DNA of 64,000 nt from Cellvibrionaceae bacterium (lineage in GTDB: Bacteria > Pseudomonadota > Gammaproteobacteria > Pseudomonadales > Cellvibrionaceae). The position numbers were made by a program, and so were the translations under genes. This document shows positions 20,308 to 29,078 of this stretch, piece after piece. The notes under the pieces were generated by a model. The model was not told the origin of the DNA and did no database searches. It saw only the letters and a program-made list of their open reading frames with translations. Position 1 is the stretch's first letter. Each line of letters starts with the position of its first letter. The stretch covers positions 248,001 to 312,000 of the forward strand of contig JAGKWQ010000009.1 in NCBI GenBank assembly GCA_021151825.1. The letters are read 5' to 3'.

Positions 20308-20348
20308 TATAAGGTAGAGCTTCTTTTTTTAAAAAACTCTACTTTATA
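20308..20348. terminator. Long A/T-rich hairpin upstream of mscS
   Basis: Stem TATAAGGTAGAG / CTCTACTTTATA (12 bp, one G-T pair) closing on a T-run followed by an A-run that can also pair. It lies between two leftward genes, so it may end the upstream transcript (20451-20828) or act in the mscS leader. It has no clear T-tail on the minus strand. Confidence 0.4.
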
Positions 20349-20428
20349 AAAGACTCCTACATAAAAACACTTACAGCGTTTCTTCGAATTGCTTCAGAAA
20401 ACTCCTTTAAAAAAATCCTTCTGCAAAT

Positions 20429-20466
20429 GCATTACGATCCATGGCGTGCATTACGATCCATGGCGT
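20429..20466. repeat. Perfect 19-bp tandem duplication at a gene 3' end
   Basis: GCATTACGATCCATGGCGT occurs twice back to back (20429-20447 and 20448-20466). The right copy encodes the last residues and stop of the leftward gene at 20451-20828; the left copy lies just past the stop. Confidence 0.95.
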
Positions 20467-20828
20467 AACGCCAAAATTAATTCCTGTTTATTCATGTTGG
20501 AACGGCCAGTAATATTTTTATTCCGGGCTTTTTCCAGCAAGCTCACTTTAGTTTGTGATTCAAGTGAGTTGGGATTGTCTTTTTTCTTGCGAGTATCAGC
20601 AGCGTTCTGTGCTGAATCCTGCCGCGCTTTGCGCTTTTCACTGGCAGGTGTGTGTACGCCTGACCCTGATTTTTCTCCACCGCCGGATTGTTTGTTTACG
20701 GTGGCCCAGGCAATTTGTTCAGCTCTAGCACTGGAAACGCCTTTTTCCTTGTAACTTTCCTCAATATGTTCGGCCTTGCGCTTTTGCTTGTCGGTGTATT
20801 TTGCTTTACTGTCGCTACTTTGAGGCAT
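20451..20828 (-). CDS. Small basic protein, 'plasmid stabilization'-like N-terminus plus Rho-N-type C-terminus
   Basis: 125 very hydrophilic residues. The N-terminal part (KYTDKQKRKAEHIEESYKEKG..AEQIAWATVNK) matches a small family often labelled plasmid-stabilization protein in pseudomonads. The middle is a Lys/Gly/Ser-rich linker. The end (LLEKARNKNITGRSNMNKQE) looks like the Rho N-terminal/SAP-like helical fold that binds nucleic acid. The job is unknown; the label has no strong experimental basis that I know of. AGAGGAAT lies just before the start. The family commonly occurs near trehalose/glycogen and desiccation genes, which fits this setting. The 3' end carries a 19-bp duplication. Confidence 0.7.
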   Translation of the reverse strand: MPQSSDSKAKYTDKQKRKAEHIEESYKEKGVSSARAEQIAWATVNKQSGGGEKSGSGVHTPASEKRKARQDSAQNAADTRKKKDNPNSLESQTKVSLLEKARNKNITGRSNMNKQELILALRHGS

Positions 20829-20874
20829 GATAGATTCCTCTTGTTGTCAACGTCATTTGTATCAGTTGTGAAGT

Positions 20875-20914
20875 GATTATCTGAAAGAAGTTAATGAACT
20901 TCTTTCAGATAATC
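20875..20914. other. Perfect 18-bp inverted repeat
   Basis: GATTATCTGAAAGAAGTT, loop AATG, then the exact complement. It sits downstream of the DUF4142 gene and upstream of the 20451-20828 gene, both leftward. The stem is AT-rich without a T-tail, so it may be a transcript-stabilising hairpin, a terminator variant or a protein-binding site. Confidence 0.7.
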
Positions 20915-20939
20915 TTGTCATCGCACAACAGCGATTGTG

Positions 20940-21482
20940 TTATTCAGTTTCAGCCTTGGTACTAACGGTTGGGCTGTTTTTTGCCAATTCGCTAACCAAT
21001 GCTTCAGCTTCTTTCAAATGATGTTGGATTTTAGGTACAGCTGCTACCGCATAGGTACGCACATCAGCATCTTTTGACTTGGCTGCATCCTTGTAAAAGT
21101 CGAGGGCATCTTTGTGTGCGCTCACTTGATTGTTGGCATAAGCCACATCAAAGGATTCGCCATCACGTTGTTTTAAAATTGCTGCTTTGGCTTTGCTGGT
21201 TAATTCAGCTTCATCCGTTACTTCAACTTTTTTGCGAGTCGCCAGACTGCGTATTTCAGTGTTATTGGCGCTGTGTTCATTAATCATTTTTTGAGCGAAA
21301 GTTCTTACCGCTGGATAAGTTGATTTATCCAATGCCAATTTTGCTGTTTCAATTTCTGCAATATTTTTTGCAGCAGCTTCATCAACAAAATCTTCTGCGT
21401 CTATATCTGCCATTGCAGCAATGCTGCAGGTACCTAATGCTACGGTGAACAGTGAAGTCATAATGTATTTAGTCATTTTCAT
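20940..21482 (-). CDS. DUF4142 exported protein
   Basis: 180 residues. N-terminal signal peptide (MTSLFTVALGTCSIAAMA, cleavage after AMA), then an all-helical DUF4142 domain: DFVDEAAAKNIAEIETAKLA, VRTFAQKMINEHSANN and HKDALDFYKDAAKSKDADVR are typical ferritin-like-helix segments. Predicted periplasmic; function unknown, with family members often linked to stress. AAGAGG eight bases before the ATG supports the start. It diverges from the trehalose synthase gene, with about 500 bases between. Confidence 0.8.
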   Translation of the reverse strand: MKMTKYIMTSLFTVALGTCSIAAMADIDAEDFVDEAAAKNIAEIETAKLALDKSTYPAVRTFAQKMINEHSANNTEIRSLATRKKVEVTDEAELTSKAKAAILKQRDGESFDVAYANNQVSAHKDALDFYKDAAKSKDADVRTYAVAAVPKIQHHLKEAEALVSELAKNSPTVSTKAETE

Positions 21483-21981
21483 GGTTGTTGCCTCTTATTG
21501 AATAAAAAATTTAAAGATCATGAGCGAAGTTCTGGTTTTTGTATTTGTTGTGTACGCAACATTCAAGCCAAATTTTATTTCATAAAAAAATAATTCTGCT
21601 TTTCTATGAATAACTCGCGTCATGACGGTTATTTCTGGGGCATCCAATACACAGAGAAAATTCCCTAAACAGAAAAAATTTTCGCAAATGACCTGTAACT
21701 GCATCATTTTCTGCTGGAGTTATTGTAATAATTTCAATGGGTAGGGATTTTTTCAGGGTTAAAGCTATAAGCATTTTTATACGATAAGCAGTGTTTGATA
21801 ACGCCATACGTAAAGTTTTCGCGGTGTTTAACTGAAAGGTGAATGAAAGTTTATTCAGTTATAAGGCTAATTTTTCGCTGGTCTATATTTTGCACCTGGC
21901 TTTCTTTAGAGTTTTTAATAGGAAGCTTATGGAAGAAATTCATAACATGTATTTTTCTAATAAGCCTGAATGAGGTGTGTG
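21483..21981. other. Intergenic region between DUF4142 and treS
   Basis: An AT-rich divergent promoter region of about 500 bases. Short open frames on the minus strand (21495-21807) show no family features and no good ribosome site. I see no confident -35/-10 pair or RNA gene. The only clear signal is GAGG at 21972-21975, which serves the treS start. Confidence 0.5.
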
Positions 21982-24900
21982 ATGGCTAAGCAGAGTAATC
22001 GCAATGTGCTTTTAGGTGACTCTACCTGGTATAAAGATGCGGTAATTTATCAGGTGCATGTGAAATCCTATTTCGATTCAAATAATGACGGAGTAGGGGA
22101 TTTTGCCGGGCTGATCACCAAGCTGGACTACATTGCCGAACTTGGCGTCACTGCCATTTGGCTTTTACCTTTCTATCCATCGCCCATGCGTGATGATGGT
22201 TACGATATTGCGGATTATCGCGCGATTGAACCTTCCTACGGTACCATGACTGAAGTGCGCCATTTTATAAAAGAGGCGCATAAACGCGGGTTGCGGATTA
22301 TCACCGAGTTGGTCATCAACCATACCTCTGATCAACACCCCTGGTTTCAAAAGGCGCGGCTCGCGAAAAAAAATTCCAAAGCGCGTAATTTTTATGTGTG
22401 GTCTGACACGAATCAAAAATACGAAGGTACCCGAATTATTTTTTCGGATACCGAAAGTTCCAATTGGACCTGGGACCCCATCGCCGGCCAATATTTTTGG
22501 CATCGATTCTATTCCAACCAACCGGATTTAAATTTTGATAATCCCGATGTATTGAAAGAGGTTCTTTCTGTAATGCGCTTCTGGTTTGACATCGGTGTGG
22601 ACGGTTTACGCCTCGATGCTATTCCTTATTTGGTTGAACGCGAAGGAACCTTAAACGAAAATCTGCCGGAGACCCATGCTGTCCTCAAAAAAATCCGCGC
22701 GGAATTAAATGAGCATTATCCAGATCGCATGTTATTGGCGGAAGCGAATTTATGGCCGGAGGATATCCAGCAATATTTTGGTAACGGTGATGAATGCCAT
22801 ATGGCATTTCATTTTCCATTGATGCCGCGCATGTATATGGCGATTGCGCAGGAAGACCGGTTTCCGATTATTGATATTTTGCGGCAGATGCCGGAGATTC
22901 CGGAAAATTGTCAGTGGGCGATTTTTTTGCGCAACCATGACGAATTAACGCTGGAAATGGTGACTGACCAGGAGCGCGATTATTTGTGGAATCATTACGC
23001 CACCGATAAACGTGCGCGTTTGAATTTGGGCATTCGTCGCCGTTTGGCGCCATTGGTGGAGCGCGACCGGCGCCGGATCGAATTATTAAAAAGTTTATTA
23101 CTGTCTATGCCGGGAACTCCAACGATTTATTACGGTGATGAAATCGGTATGGGCGATAATATTTTCCTGGGCGATCGCCATGGTGTACGCACGCCTATGC
23201 AATGGACGAATGACCGCAATGGCGGATTTTCGCGCGCCGATCCCGCGAGCCTTACCTTGCCGCTGATTATGGATCCGCTGTATGGTTTCCAGGCAATTAA
23301 TGTAGAAGCGCAAGCGCGCGATGCCCATTCGCTATTAAATTGGACTCGCCGCATGTTGTCGGTAAGGAAGCAACAAAAAGCCTTTGGTCGTGGCAGTTTA
23401 AAAATATTATCGCCAGCGAACCGGCGCATTCTTGCTTACTTGCGTGAGTATGGGGCAGGTGAAACCAGTGAAATTATTTTATGTGTAGCCAATATGTCGC
23501 GCGCGGCCCAGGCCGGCGAATTGGATTTAACTGCGTACGCGGGGAAAATTCCAATCGAAATGATTGGTGGTACTCGTTTTCCTGCGATTACCAAATTGAA
23601 TTATCAATTGACGCTGCCACCTTATGGTTTTTATTGGTTTTTATTGGTCGATGAAAACCAAATGCGCAGCTGGAATGTAACTCCTGCCGATGTGTTACCC
23701 GAATTGCCAACGCTTATTATTAAACAGTCTTTGTTGGAAATATTTTTGTTGCCAGCGAAAACCGTGTTGGAACAGGAGTGCTTACCGGTGTATTTGCAAA
23801 ATCGCCCCTGGTTTCATTATTGGGCGGGTGTTGCGGAAGATTTGCGGCTGAATTATCCCTTGTCATTTGGTGAATCCAGTGAGCCTTATGTGTTTACTGA
23901 ACTGGAAATGATTAATGCCGCTGTAAGCGGTGCACGTTACCACCTGGCACTGGGAGTAGTTGCTGAACATTTGGCGAGCACGCTTTCCAAGCAACTAACG
24001 GTAACGCGATTGCGGCAAAAACGGGTAGCCGGTTTATTGGTTGATGCCTTTAGCCTTCCCGAATTTAATCGCAAATTAATTCATTGTTTTTATCAGCAAT
24101 ACGTATATCGCTACGAAAATTCGGAAATTCAGTTTTTAGCAAAAGCGGCGTTGCCGGAATTAAATGAAGCGCAGTTGGAGGATATTCAGATGCTTTCCCA
24201 TCCCCACACATTATTGGTGTTGGTGGGAAATGCTGTCGTCATTAAACCGGTACGCACGATTATTTATGGCCCGCATCCTTTTGTGCAATTGAGTGATTAT
24301 TTGCATCAACATCATTATGTGAATGCGATTAAAGTATTAGCGGAGATGCATCGCGTTGATCAGCAAGGCTCCAGCAGCCTGGCTATTTTGCAAGAGTATC
24401 TGGTTAACCAGGGGGATGCATGGCAGTGGACGCACAATACATTGGAGCGTGGATTCCGCGATCAAACCACCGCCGGGAGCTCGAGCATGAATGAGCAGGT
24501 ACCGGCATTGGTAGAGCTGGAAAATTTTGCCGGTGTTATGGGAAAACGCCTGGGTGAAATGCATGTGGTATTGGCACTGCCTTCAGATCAACCCGGGTTT
24601 GGTGTGGTTATTGCGACTGCAGAAATGATTGCGGTGTGGGTAAAAAGAATCGTGGATCGTTTGGATGAACTGATTCAATTATTAAAACAGCATTCGTCTG
24701 GTGATGTTGTGGAAAGCGCGAATCGTTTGGAGAATAATTTGCCCGCTATAACGGAATATTTGGTATCACATATTCCCCAATTGGAGGGGGCTCCCCATAT
24801 TCGCACCCATGGCAATTTACATTTGGGGCAAATTTTAGTGGTGCGCGGTGATGCATTCTTTGGTTGCTTTGATGAATTCCCGGCGGCATCGTTAATTGCT

Positions 24901-25275
24901 GCACGGTCACCTGCAAATCCATTTAAAGATGTCACCGATCTTTTGTTATCGTTTGATGACGCTGCGTCGGCCGCCGTGCGTAATATTAGCGACACCGATC
25001 CACTCGCGAATGTTGAACAGGCACAGGCATTGGCGGTGTTATATCGCCAGCGTGTAAAAACGGCTTTTTATAAATCCTATCAGTTGGCTACGGAATCAAT
25101 CCCCGCCTTCTGGGAACAACCGGATCGTGTTGCGCTGGCTTTGCAATATGCGTCTGTGGAAAATCGTATCAATCACGTATTGCGCGGCGCATCCAATACC
25201 AGCCTCTTGCAAATACATCTGCATACATTGGAGGAGCGGTTGACTGGTATTTTCAGTAATAACGGAAATGGATAA
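21982..25275 (+). CDS. treS: Trehalose synthase TreS fused to a degenerate maltokinase domain
   Basis: 1,097 residues. Residues 1-560 are a GH13 trehalose synthase interconverting trehalose and maltose: DGYDIADYR, nucleophile in VDGLRLDAIPYL, acid in LLAEANLWPED, and FLRNHDELTLEMVT. All three carboxylates are present. Residues 580-1097 match the Pep2/Mak maltokinase module that would make maltose 1-phosphate, but the catalytic loop reads HGNLHLGQ instead of HGDLHLGQ (Asn at residue 945) and the following DFEGEP-type metal site reads CFDEFP. The kinase half may therefore be inactive. I chose the ATG at 21982 (GAGG six bases upstream) over the one at 21970. No glgE or glgB is nearby. Confidence 0.9.
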   Translation: MAKQSNRNVLLGDSTWYKDAVIYQVHVKSYFDSNNDGVGDFAGLITKLDYIAELGVTAIWLLPFYPSPMRDDGYDIADYRAIEPSYGTMTEVRHFIKEAHKRGLRIITELVINHTSDQHPWFQKARLAKKNSKARNFYVWSDTNQKYEGTRIIFSDTESSNWTWDPIAGQYFWHRFYSNQPDLNFDNPDVLKEVLSVMRFWFDIGVDGLRLDAIPYLVEREGTLNENLPETHAVLKKIRAELNEHYPDRMLLAEANLWPEDIQQYFGNGDECHMAFHFPLMPRMYMAIAQEDRFPIIDILRQMPEIPENCQWAIFLRNHDELTLEMVTDQERDYLWNHYATDKRARLNLGIRRRLAPLVERDRRRIELLKSLLLSMPGTPTIYYGDEIGMGDNIFLGDRHGVRTPMQWTNDRNGGFSRADPASLTLPLIMDPLYGFQAINVEAQARDAHSLLNWTRRMLSVRKQQKAFGRGSLKILSPANRRILAYLREYGAGETSEIILCVANMSRAAQAGELDLTAYAGKIPIEMIGGTRFPAITKLNYQLTLPPYGFYWFLLVDENQMRSWNVTPADVLPELPTLIIKQSLLEIFLLPAKTVLEQECLPVYLQNRPWFHYWAGVAEDLRLNYPLSFGESSEPYVFTELEMINAAVSGARYHLALGVVAEHLASTLSKQLTVTRLRQKRVAGLLVDAFSLPEFNRKLIHCFYQQYVYRYENSEIQFLAKAALPELNEAQLEDIQMLSHPHTLLVLVGNAVVIKPVRTIIYGPHPFVQLSDYLHQHHYVNAIKVLAEMHRVDQQGSSSLAILQEYLVNQGDAWQWTHNTLERGFRDQTTAGSSSMNEQVPALVELENFAGVMGKRLGEMHVVLALPSDQPGFGVVIATAEMIAVWVKRIVDRLDELIQLLKQHSSGDVVESANRLENNLPAITEYLVSHIPQLEGAPHIRTHGNLHLGQILVVRGDAFFGCFDEFPAASLIAARSPANPFKDVTDLLLSFDDAASAAVRNISDTDPLANVEQAQALAVLYRQRVKTAFYKSYQLATESIPAFWEQPDRVALALQYASVENRINHVLRGASNTSLLQIHLHTLEERLTGIFSNNGNG

Positions 25276-25278
25276 AAC

Positions 25279-25315
25279 CTGTTCAAATTACAGATATCTG
25301 TTCAAATTGTAGATA
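25279..25315. repeat. Two imperfect 18-bp direct repeats after treS
   Basis: CTGTTCAAATTACAGATA and CTGTTCAAATTGTAGATA, period 19, two mismatches, starting three bases after the treS stop. Role unknown. Confidence 0.8.
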
Positions 25316-25324
25316 AATGTCGCA

Positions 25325-25350
25325 GGCCGGTTTTTAGCCGGCCCGTTTTT
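25325..25350 (+). terminator. Intrinsic terminator after treS
   Basis: Stem GGCCGG / CCGGCC with a T-rich loop, followed by CGTTTTTAT. Confidence 0.8.
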
Positions 25351-25491
25351 ATAGGCAGCTTTTCACACAATCACAGACAAACTTCGTTCCCCCATGGCAT
25401 TCCGGTCCGCATGTGGTATGTTACGCCGCATTTCCAGGCTGGCTCTGCGGGAGTTGGCTTGCGCGTCCCTGAAAATAAGAGGAAGTCATCT

Positions 25492-26118
25492 GTGATAGAG
25501 ATTTTTTTAGCTGGTGGTATTTTGATGTGGCCGTTGTTGGCCTGTTCATTAATTGTGATTGCCATTAGTGCGGAACGTTATTGGACGTTGAACCCTGCCA
25601 AAATTGCCCCTAAAACCCTGCTGGCCCAGGTGTGGACCTGGATCAAAAATAATCAGCTGGATGCAACCAAGTTGCGTGAGCTGAAACAATCTTCTCCGCT
25701 GGGTTATATTTTGTCCGCCGGTTTGAGCAACTCCAAGCATGGTCGCGACATCATGAAAGACTCGGTCCAGGAAGCGGCCAACAAGGTTATCCATGACCTT
25801 GAGCGCTATGTCAGTACTCTGGGAACCATCGCCAATATCGCGCCTTTGTTAGGACTGTTGGGAACCGTGTTGGGGATGATCGAAATTTTCAACGGCATCA
25901 TGCTGGAAGGTTCCGGTAATACCAATGTGCTAGCGGGCGGTATTTCTATTGCTCTGTACACCACCGTGGCCGGCTTGGTGGTGGCGATTCCGGCAACTAT
26001 CGCGAACAAATATTTCCAGCGCCGTATTGATGCGATTGTGGTGACCATGGAAGAGGAGGCGATCAAGTTGATCGATGCTCTCCATAGTGAGCGTCGCGTT
26101 GATGTGAAAGTAGTCTAA
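25492..26118 (+). CDS. exbB: ExbB/TolQ/MotA-family proton channel protein
   Basis: 208 residues. Inner-membrane proton-channel subunit that, with an ExbD-type partner, uses the proton gradient to energise an envelope process. Three hydrophobic spans: residues 5-30 (IFLAGGILMWPLLACSLIVI), about 105-135 (IANIAPLLGLLGTVLGMIEIF, the family signature) and 150-175. The start is taken as GTG 25492 after AAGAGGAAG; a longer in-frame extension to 25411 has no ribosome site. The exbB-exbD-lpxK-kdsB order matches pseudomonads, where this pair is not tied to a tonB gene. No tonB is here, so the energised partner is unknown. Confidence 0.88.
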   Translation: MIEIFLAGGILMWPLLACSLIVIAISAERYWTLNPAKIAPKTLLAQVWTWIKNNQLDATKLRELKQSSPLGYILSAGLSNSKHGRDIMKDSVQEAANKVIHDLERYVSTLGTIANIAPLLGLLGTVLGMIEIFNGIMLEGSGNTNVLAGGISIALYTTVAGLVVAIPATIANKYFQRRIDAIVVTMEEEAIKLIDALHSERRVDVKVV

Positions 26119-26132
26119 GGTGGGAGAGGACT

Positions 26133-26558
26133 GTGCAGTTTCGTAGGCAAAAACGCGAAGACGACTTTATCAACCTGACGCCGTTGATTGATGTGGTATT
26201 TATCCTGCTGATTTTTTTCATGGTCTCCACATCGTTCACCAAAGAAAGCCATTTAGTAGTGAGTTTGCCGGAAGCAACCGGTGAGGTTCCGTCAACACCG
26301 CCGGAGCAGATTGAAATTATCATCATGACCGATGGTAGCTACGCCGTTAACGGGCAAGGCTTGGTGAATACCAAAATTGAGACACTGAAGTCAGCGCTGG
26401 AGAAAATTTCAGGTGGCAATAACAAGGCACCGTTGGTGATTACTGCCGATGCCAAAACCCCACATCAAGCCGTAGTACAGGCGATGGATGCTGCAGGCCA
26501 ACTGGGCTTTGCGCATTTAAGCATCACTACTCGCCAGCCCGAAGCTAAAAAAGACTAG
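26133..26558 (+). CDS. exbD: ExbD/TolR-family protein
   Basis: 141 residues from a GTG start 14 bases after exbB, with GGGAGAGG upstream. A single N-terminal TM helix carries the proton-carrying Asp in NLTPLIDVVFILLIFFMV. The periplasmic domain (EIIIMTDGSYAVNGQ...APLVITADAKTPHQAVVQAMDAAG) is typical of TolR/ExbD. Works with the upstream ExbB-like protein. Confidence 0.9.
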   Translation: MQFRRQKREDDFINLTPLIDVVFILLIFFMVSTSFTKESHLVVSLPEATGEVPSTPPEQIEIIIMTDGSYAVNGQGLVNTKIETLKSALEKISGGNNKAPLVITADAKTPHQAVVQAMDAAGQLGFAHLSITTRQPEAKKD

Positions 26559-26626
26559 CAGGAACAGTCAGTCCAGCCTGAAAAAGACGAGTAAGTCAGC
26601 TACAATCCCCACCTAATTAACCATTC

Positions 26627-26661
26627 GGACTTTTGCCACTCGCAAAAGTCCTTTTGTTTTT
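26627..26661 (+). terminator. Intrinsic terminator between exbD and lpxK
   Basis: Perfect 10-bp stem GGACTTTTGC / GCAAAAGTCC, loop CACTC, followed by TTTTGTTTTT. It lies 69 bases after exbD and ends just before the likely lpxK start. Confidence 0.85.
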
Positions 26662-26674
26662 ACAGGCTGGCCAA

Positions 26675-27748
26675 TTGAGTTCCCAATCCTCTTCAACATC
26701 TTCGACCACCACAACCAATTCCCATGATTCATGGCTGGATGCCTGGTACGGTACGCGGCGTTGGACGCTGTGGTTATTGCCGGTGATGTGGTTGTTTATC
26801 GCGCTCTCCGGCTTGCGTCGCTTTTTATTATTGCGCTATCAGCAAAAGCGTTTGCCAACACCGATTGTGGTGGTGGGAAATATTTCTGTCGGTGGGACTG
26901 GCAAAACTCCGCTGATAATCGCGCTGGTTAAATGGTTGCAACAGCACGGCTACAATCCCGGTGTAATTAGCCGTGGTTATGGTGGCAAGGCAACCCATTA
27001 TCCTTATTTGTTGAATGCACAAAGTACAGCTACTGAAGCAGGTGACGAACCCCTGGCAATTTTCCAGCAAACCGGCGTAGCGGTGGCGGTTGGTGCTGAT
27101 CGCGTTGCCAACGGCAAATTATTGGAAGACCTGGGGTGCGATATTTTACTGAGCGATGATGGTTTGCAGCATTATCGCTTGGGTCGCGATATTGAAATCG
27201 CTGTGGTCGATGGCTTGCGCGGTTTGGGGAATGGCTGGCGGTTACCGGTTGGGCCGCTACGCGAGCCGGTAAGCCGTTTGAAATCGGTTGATTGGGTTGT
27301 CGTTAATTCTCCTTCTGAGAATTTTGTATTGCCAGTAGTTAGTGGCGACGCAATTTTTTATGTGCCGATGCGAATCCAGCCTGGCGAATTGATTCACTTG
27401 AAAACAGGCAACATTATTACCCGCATCGAGTTATCTGATGAGGTTAACGCCGTGGCCGGTATTGGCAACCCCGAGCGTTTTGCGAATACCTTGCGTGAAT
27501 TGGGTTTTGTGCCGCAATTGCATGCGTTTCCCGATCACTTTGCTTTTTCTGTTAACGACCTGGATTTTAAAAATTCCTTGCCAGTTATTATGACGGAGAA
27601 AGACGCAGTAAAATGTCGCAGCTTCGCGCAGGATAACTGGTTTTATTTACCCGTTAGTGCAGCTTTACCTGATTCGTTTTGGCAAGCATTCGGACAAAAG
27701 CTGGAGCGAGCTTCCGCGCAACAAAAATCCCGTTTTCCATTGCGGTAA
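26675..27748 (+). CDS. lpxK: Tetraacyldisaccharide 4'-kinase LpxK
   Basis: Phosphorylates the 4' position of the lipid A disaccharide at the inner membrane. About 357 residues: N-terminal TM helix (WTLWLLPVMWLFIALSGL), P-loop GNISVGGTGKTP, SRGYGGKA, and the catalytic/metal region LLSDDGLQHYRLGRD. No ATG is available in frame before the TM helix. I suggest the TTG at 26675, because an earlier TTG (26633) falls inside the terminator stem. The Ser/Thr-rich stretch before WLDAWYG makes the N-terminus uncertain. The TM helix and catalytic parts are intact. Confidence 0.9.
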   Translation: MSSQSSSTSSTTTTNSHDSWLDAWYGTRRWTLWLLPVMWLFIALSGLRRFLLLRYQQKRLPTPIVVVGNISVGGTGKTPLIIALVKWLQQHGYNPGVISRGYGGKATHYPYLLNAQSTATEAGDEPLAIFQQTGVAVAVGADRVANGKLLEDLGCDILLSDDGLQHYRLGRDIEIAVVDGLRGLGNGWRLPVGPLREPVSRLKSVDWVVVNSPSENFVLPVVSGDAIFYVPMRIQPGELIHLKTGNIITRIELSDEVNAVAGIGNPERFANTLRELGFVPQLHAFPDHFAFSVNDLDFKNSLPVIMTEKDAVKCRSFAQDNWFYLPVSAALPDSFWQAFGQKLERASAQQKSRFPLR

Positions 27749-27793
27749 TTTTTAAGGTAATAATTTTTTGCATTATCAAATCGGATTAACACT

Positions 27794-28555
27794 ATGAGCT
27801 TTTACGTTGTCATTCCAGCGCGCTACGCGTCCACCCGTTTACCCGCAAAACCACTCAAGGGAATTGCTGGCAAACCGATGATTCAACATGTGTATGAGCG
27901 AGCAAGTCAAAGTGAAGCCGCGCAGGTTATTATCGCGACTGATGATGCGCGCATTGAAACGGTTGCCAAAAGTTTTGGTGCGCGTGTTTGTATGACTTCT
28001 GCTGCGCATAATTCCGGCACTGATCGCTTGCAGGAAGTCGCTGCGCAATTAGGTTTAAAACCGGACGATATTATCGTTAACGTGCAGGGCGACGAGCCAT
28101 TAATTCCACCGGAAGTGATTAACCAGGTTGCAAAAAACCTTGCGACTAATATCTACGCAAGTGTCGCTACTTTAAGTGAGCCGATTCACAGCCTGGATGA
28201 TTTTCGCAATCCCAATATTGTAAAAGCAGTTGCCGATCAAACAGGTAAAGCGCTGTATTTTAGCCGTGCCCCGATTCCCTGGCCGCGCGATCACTTCGCG
28301 CAAGCGGAAGTTAGCGTATTGCCCGCTGAATTTCCGGCGCAGCGTCATATCGGTATTTACGCCTATCGCGTGGCATTGCTGAATCGTTTTATTACCTGGC
28401 CGCAAGCAACGCTGGAAAAAATTGAATCGCTTGAGCAATTGCGTGTATTAGCTAACGGTGAAGCAATTCATATTGCTGAAGCCTGCGCGCAAGTTCCCGG
28501 TGGTGTAGATACTGAAGCTGATTTACTGCGTGTAAAAACACTGTTGGAAAATTGA
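27794..28555 (+). CDS. kdsB: 3-deoxy-manno-octulosonate cytidylyltransferase KdsB
   Basis: Activates KDO to CMP-KDO for LPS inner core synthesis in the cytoplasm. 253 residues, the usual length: nucleotide site VIPARYASTRLPAKPL, VQGDEPLIPPEV, NPNIVKAV, ALYFSRAPIPWPRD. Follows lpxK by 45 bases. The small Trm112-like gene that sits between lpxK and kdsB in pseudomonads is missing. Confidence 0.95.
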   Translation: MSFYVVIPARYASTRLPAKPLKGIAGKPMIQHVYERASQSEAAQVIIATDDARIETVAKSFGARVCMTSAAHNSGTDRLQEVAAQLGLKPDDIIVNVQGDEPLIPPEVINQVAKNLATNIYASVATLSEPIHSLDDFRNPNIVKAVADQTGKALYFSRAPIPWPRDHFAQAEVSVLPAEFPAQRHIGIYAYRVALLNRFITWPQATLEKIESLEQLRVLANGEAIHIAEACAQVPGGVDTEADLLRVKTLLEN

Positions 28556-28580
28556 GTTAATATTGCGAGCAGAGAAAGCC

Positions 28581-29054
28581 ATGACTAAAGTATTATTTGT
28601 GTGTTTGGGCAATATTTGTCGCTCACCCACTGCGGATGGCATTTTTCGCGAAATAATAAAGCGCGAAAAACTGGAACAAAAAATTATTGTTGATTCGGCC
28701 GGAACCGGTGATTGGCATATTGGTAAAGCGCCGGATTCCCGCACTGTCGCCGCAGCAAAACTACGCGGTTATGATTTATCCGTTTTGCGCGCGCGTCAGG
28801 TGATAACTGCTGATTTCGATGAATTCGATTATGTGTTGGCGATGGATAATTCCAACTTGCGCGATTTGCACTCGCTCAGGCCAACACATTTTGCCGGACA
28901 TCTTGGTTTATTTCTGGATTTCGGTTCACGCAAAACCCATCGCGAAGTTCCTGATCCTTATTATGGCGGCAATGATGGTTTTGAGTTGGTGCTCGATTTG
29001 GTGGAAGAGGCCGCGGAAGGATTATTAACACATATTCGCCAACGACTTTATTAA
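28581..29054 (+). CDS. Low-molecular-weight protein-tyrosine phosphatase
   Basis: 157 residues with the CX5R(S) active loop at the very N-terminus (VCLGNICRSP) and the general acid Asp in DPYYGG near residue 130. Family members dephosphorylate tyrosine kinases or their targets, for example in polysaccharide export; the substrate here is unknown. Start ATG 28581 taken because the active loop should begin near residue 8; a TTG 18 bases earlier lacks support. Between kdsB and murB, as in pseudomonads. Confidence 0.9.
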   Translation: MTKVLFVCLGNICRSPTADGIFREIIKREKLEQKIIVDSAGTGDWHIGKAPDSRTVAAAKLRGYDLSVLRARQVITADFDEFDYVLAMDNSNLRDLHSLRPTHFAGHLGLFLDFGSRKTHREVPDPYYGGNDGFELVLDLVEEAAEGLLTHIRQRLY

Positions 29055-29078
29055 TTTATCTTACTGAAGGTTTGTGCT

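Noticed and set aside
21495..21807. Minus-strand open frames upstream of treS
   Set aside because: Short, AT-rich, no ribosome sites, and they fall in the divergent promoter region.
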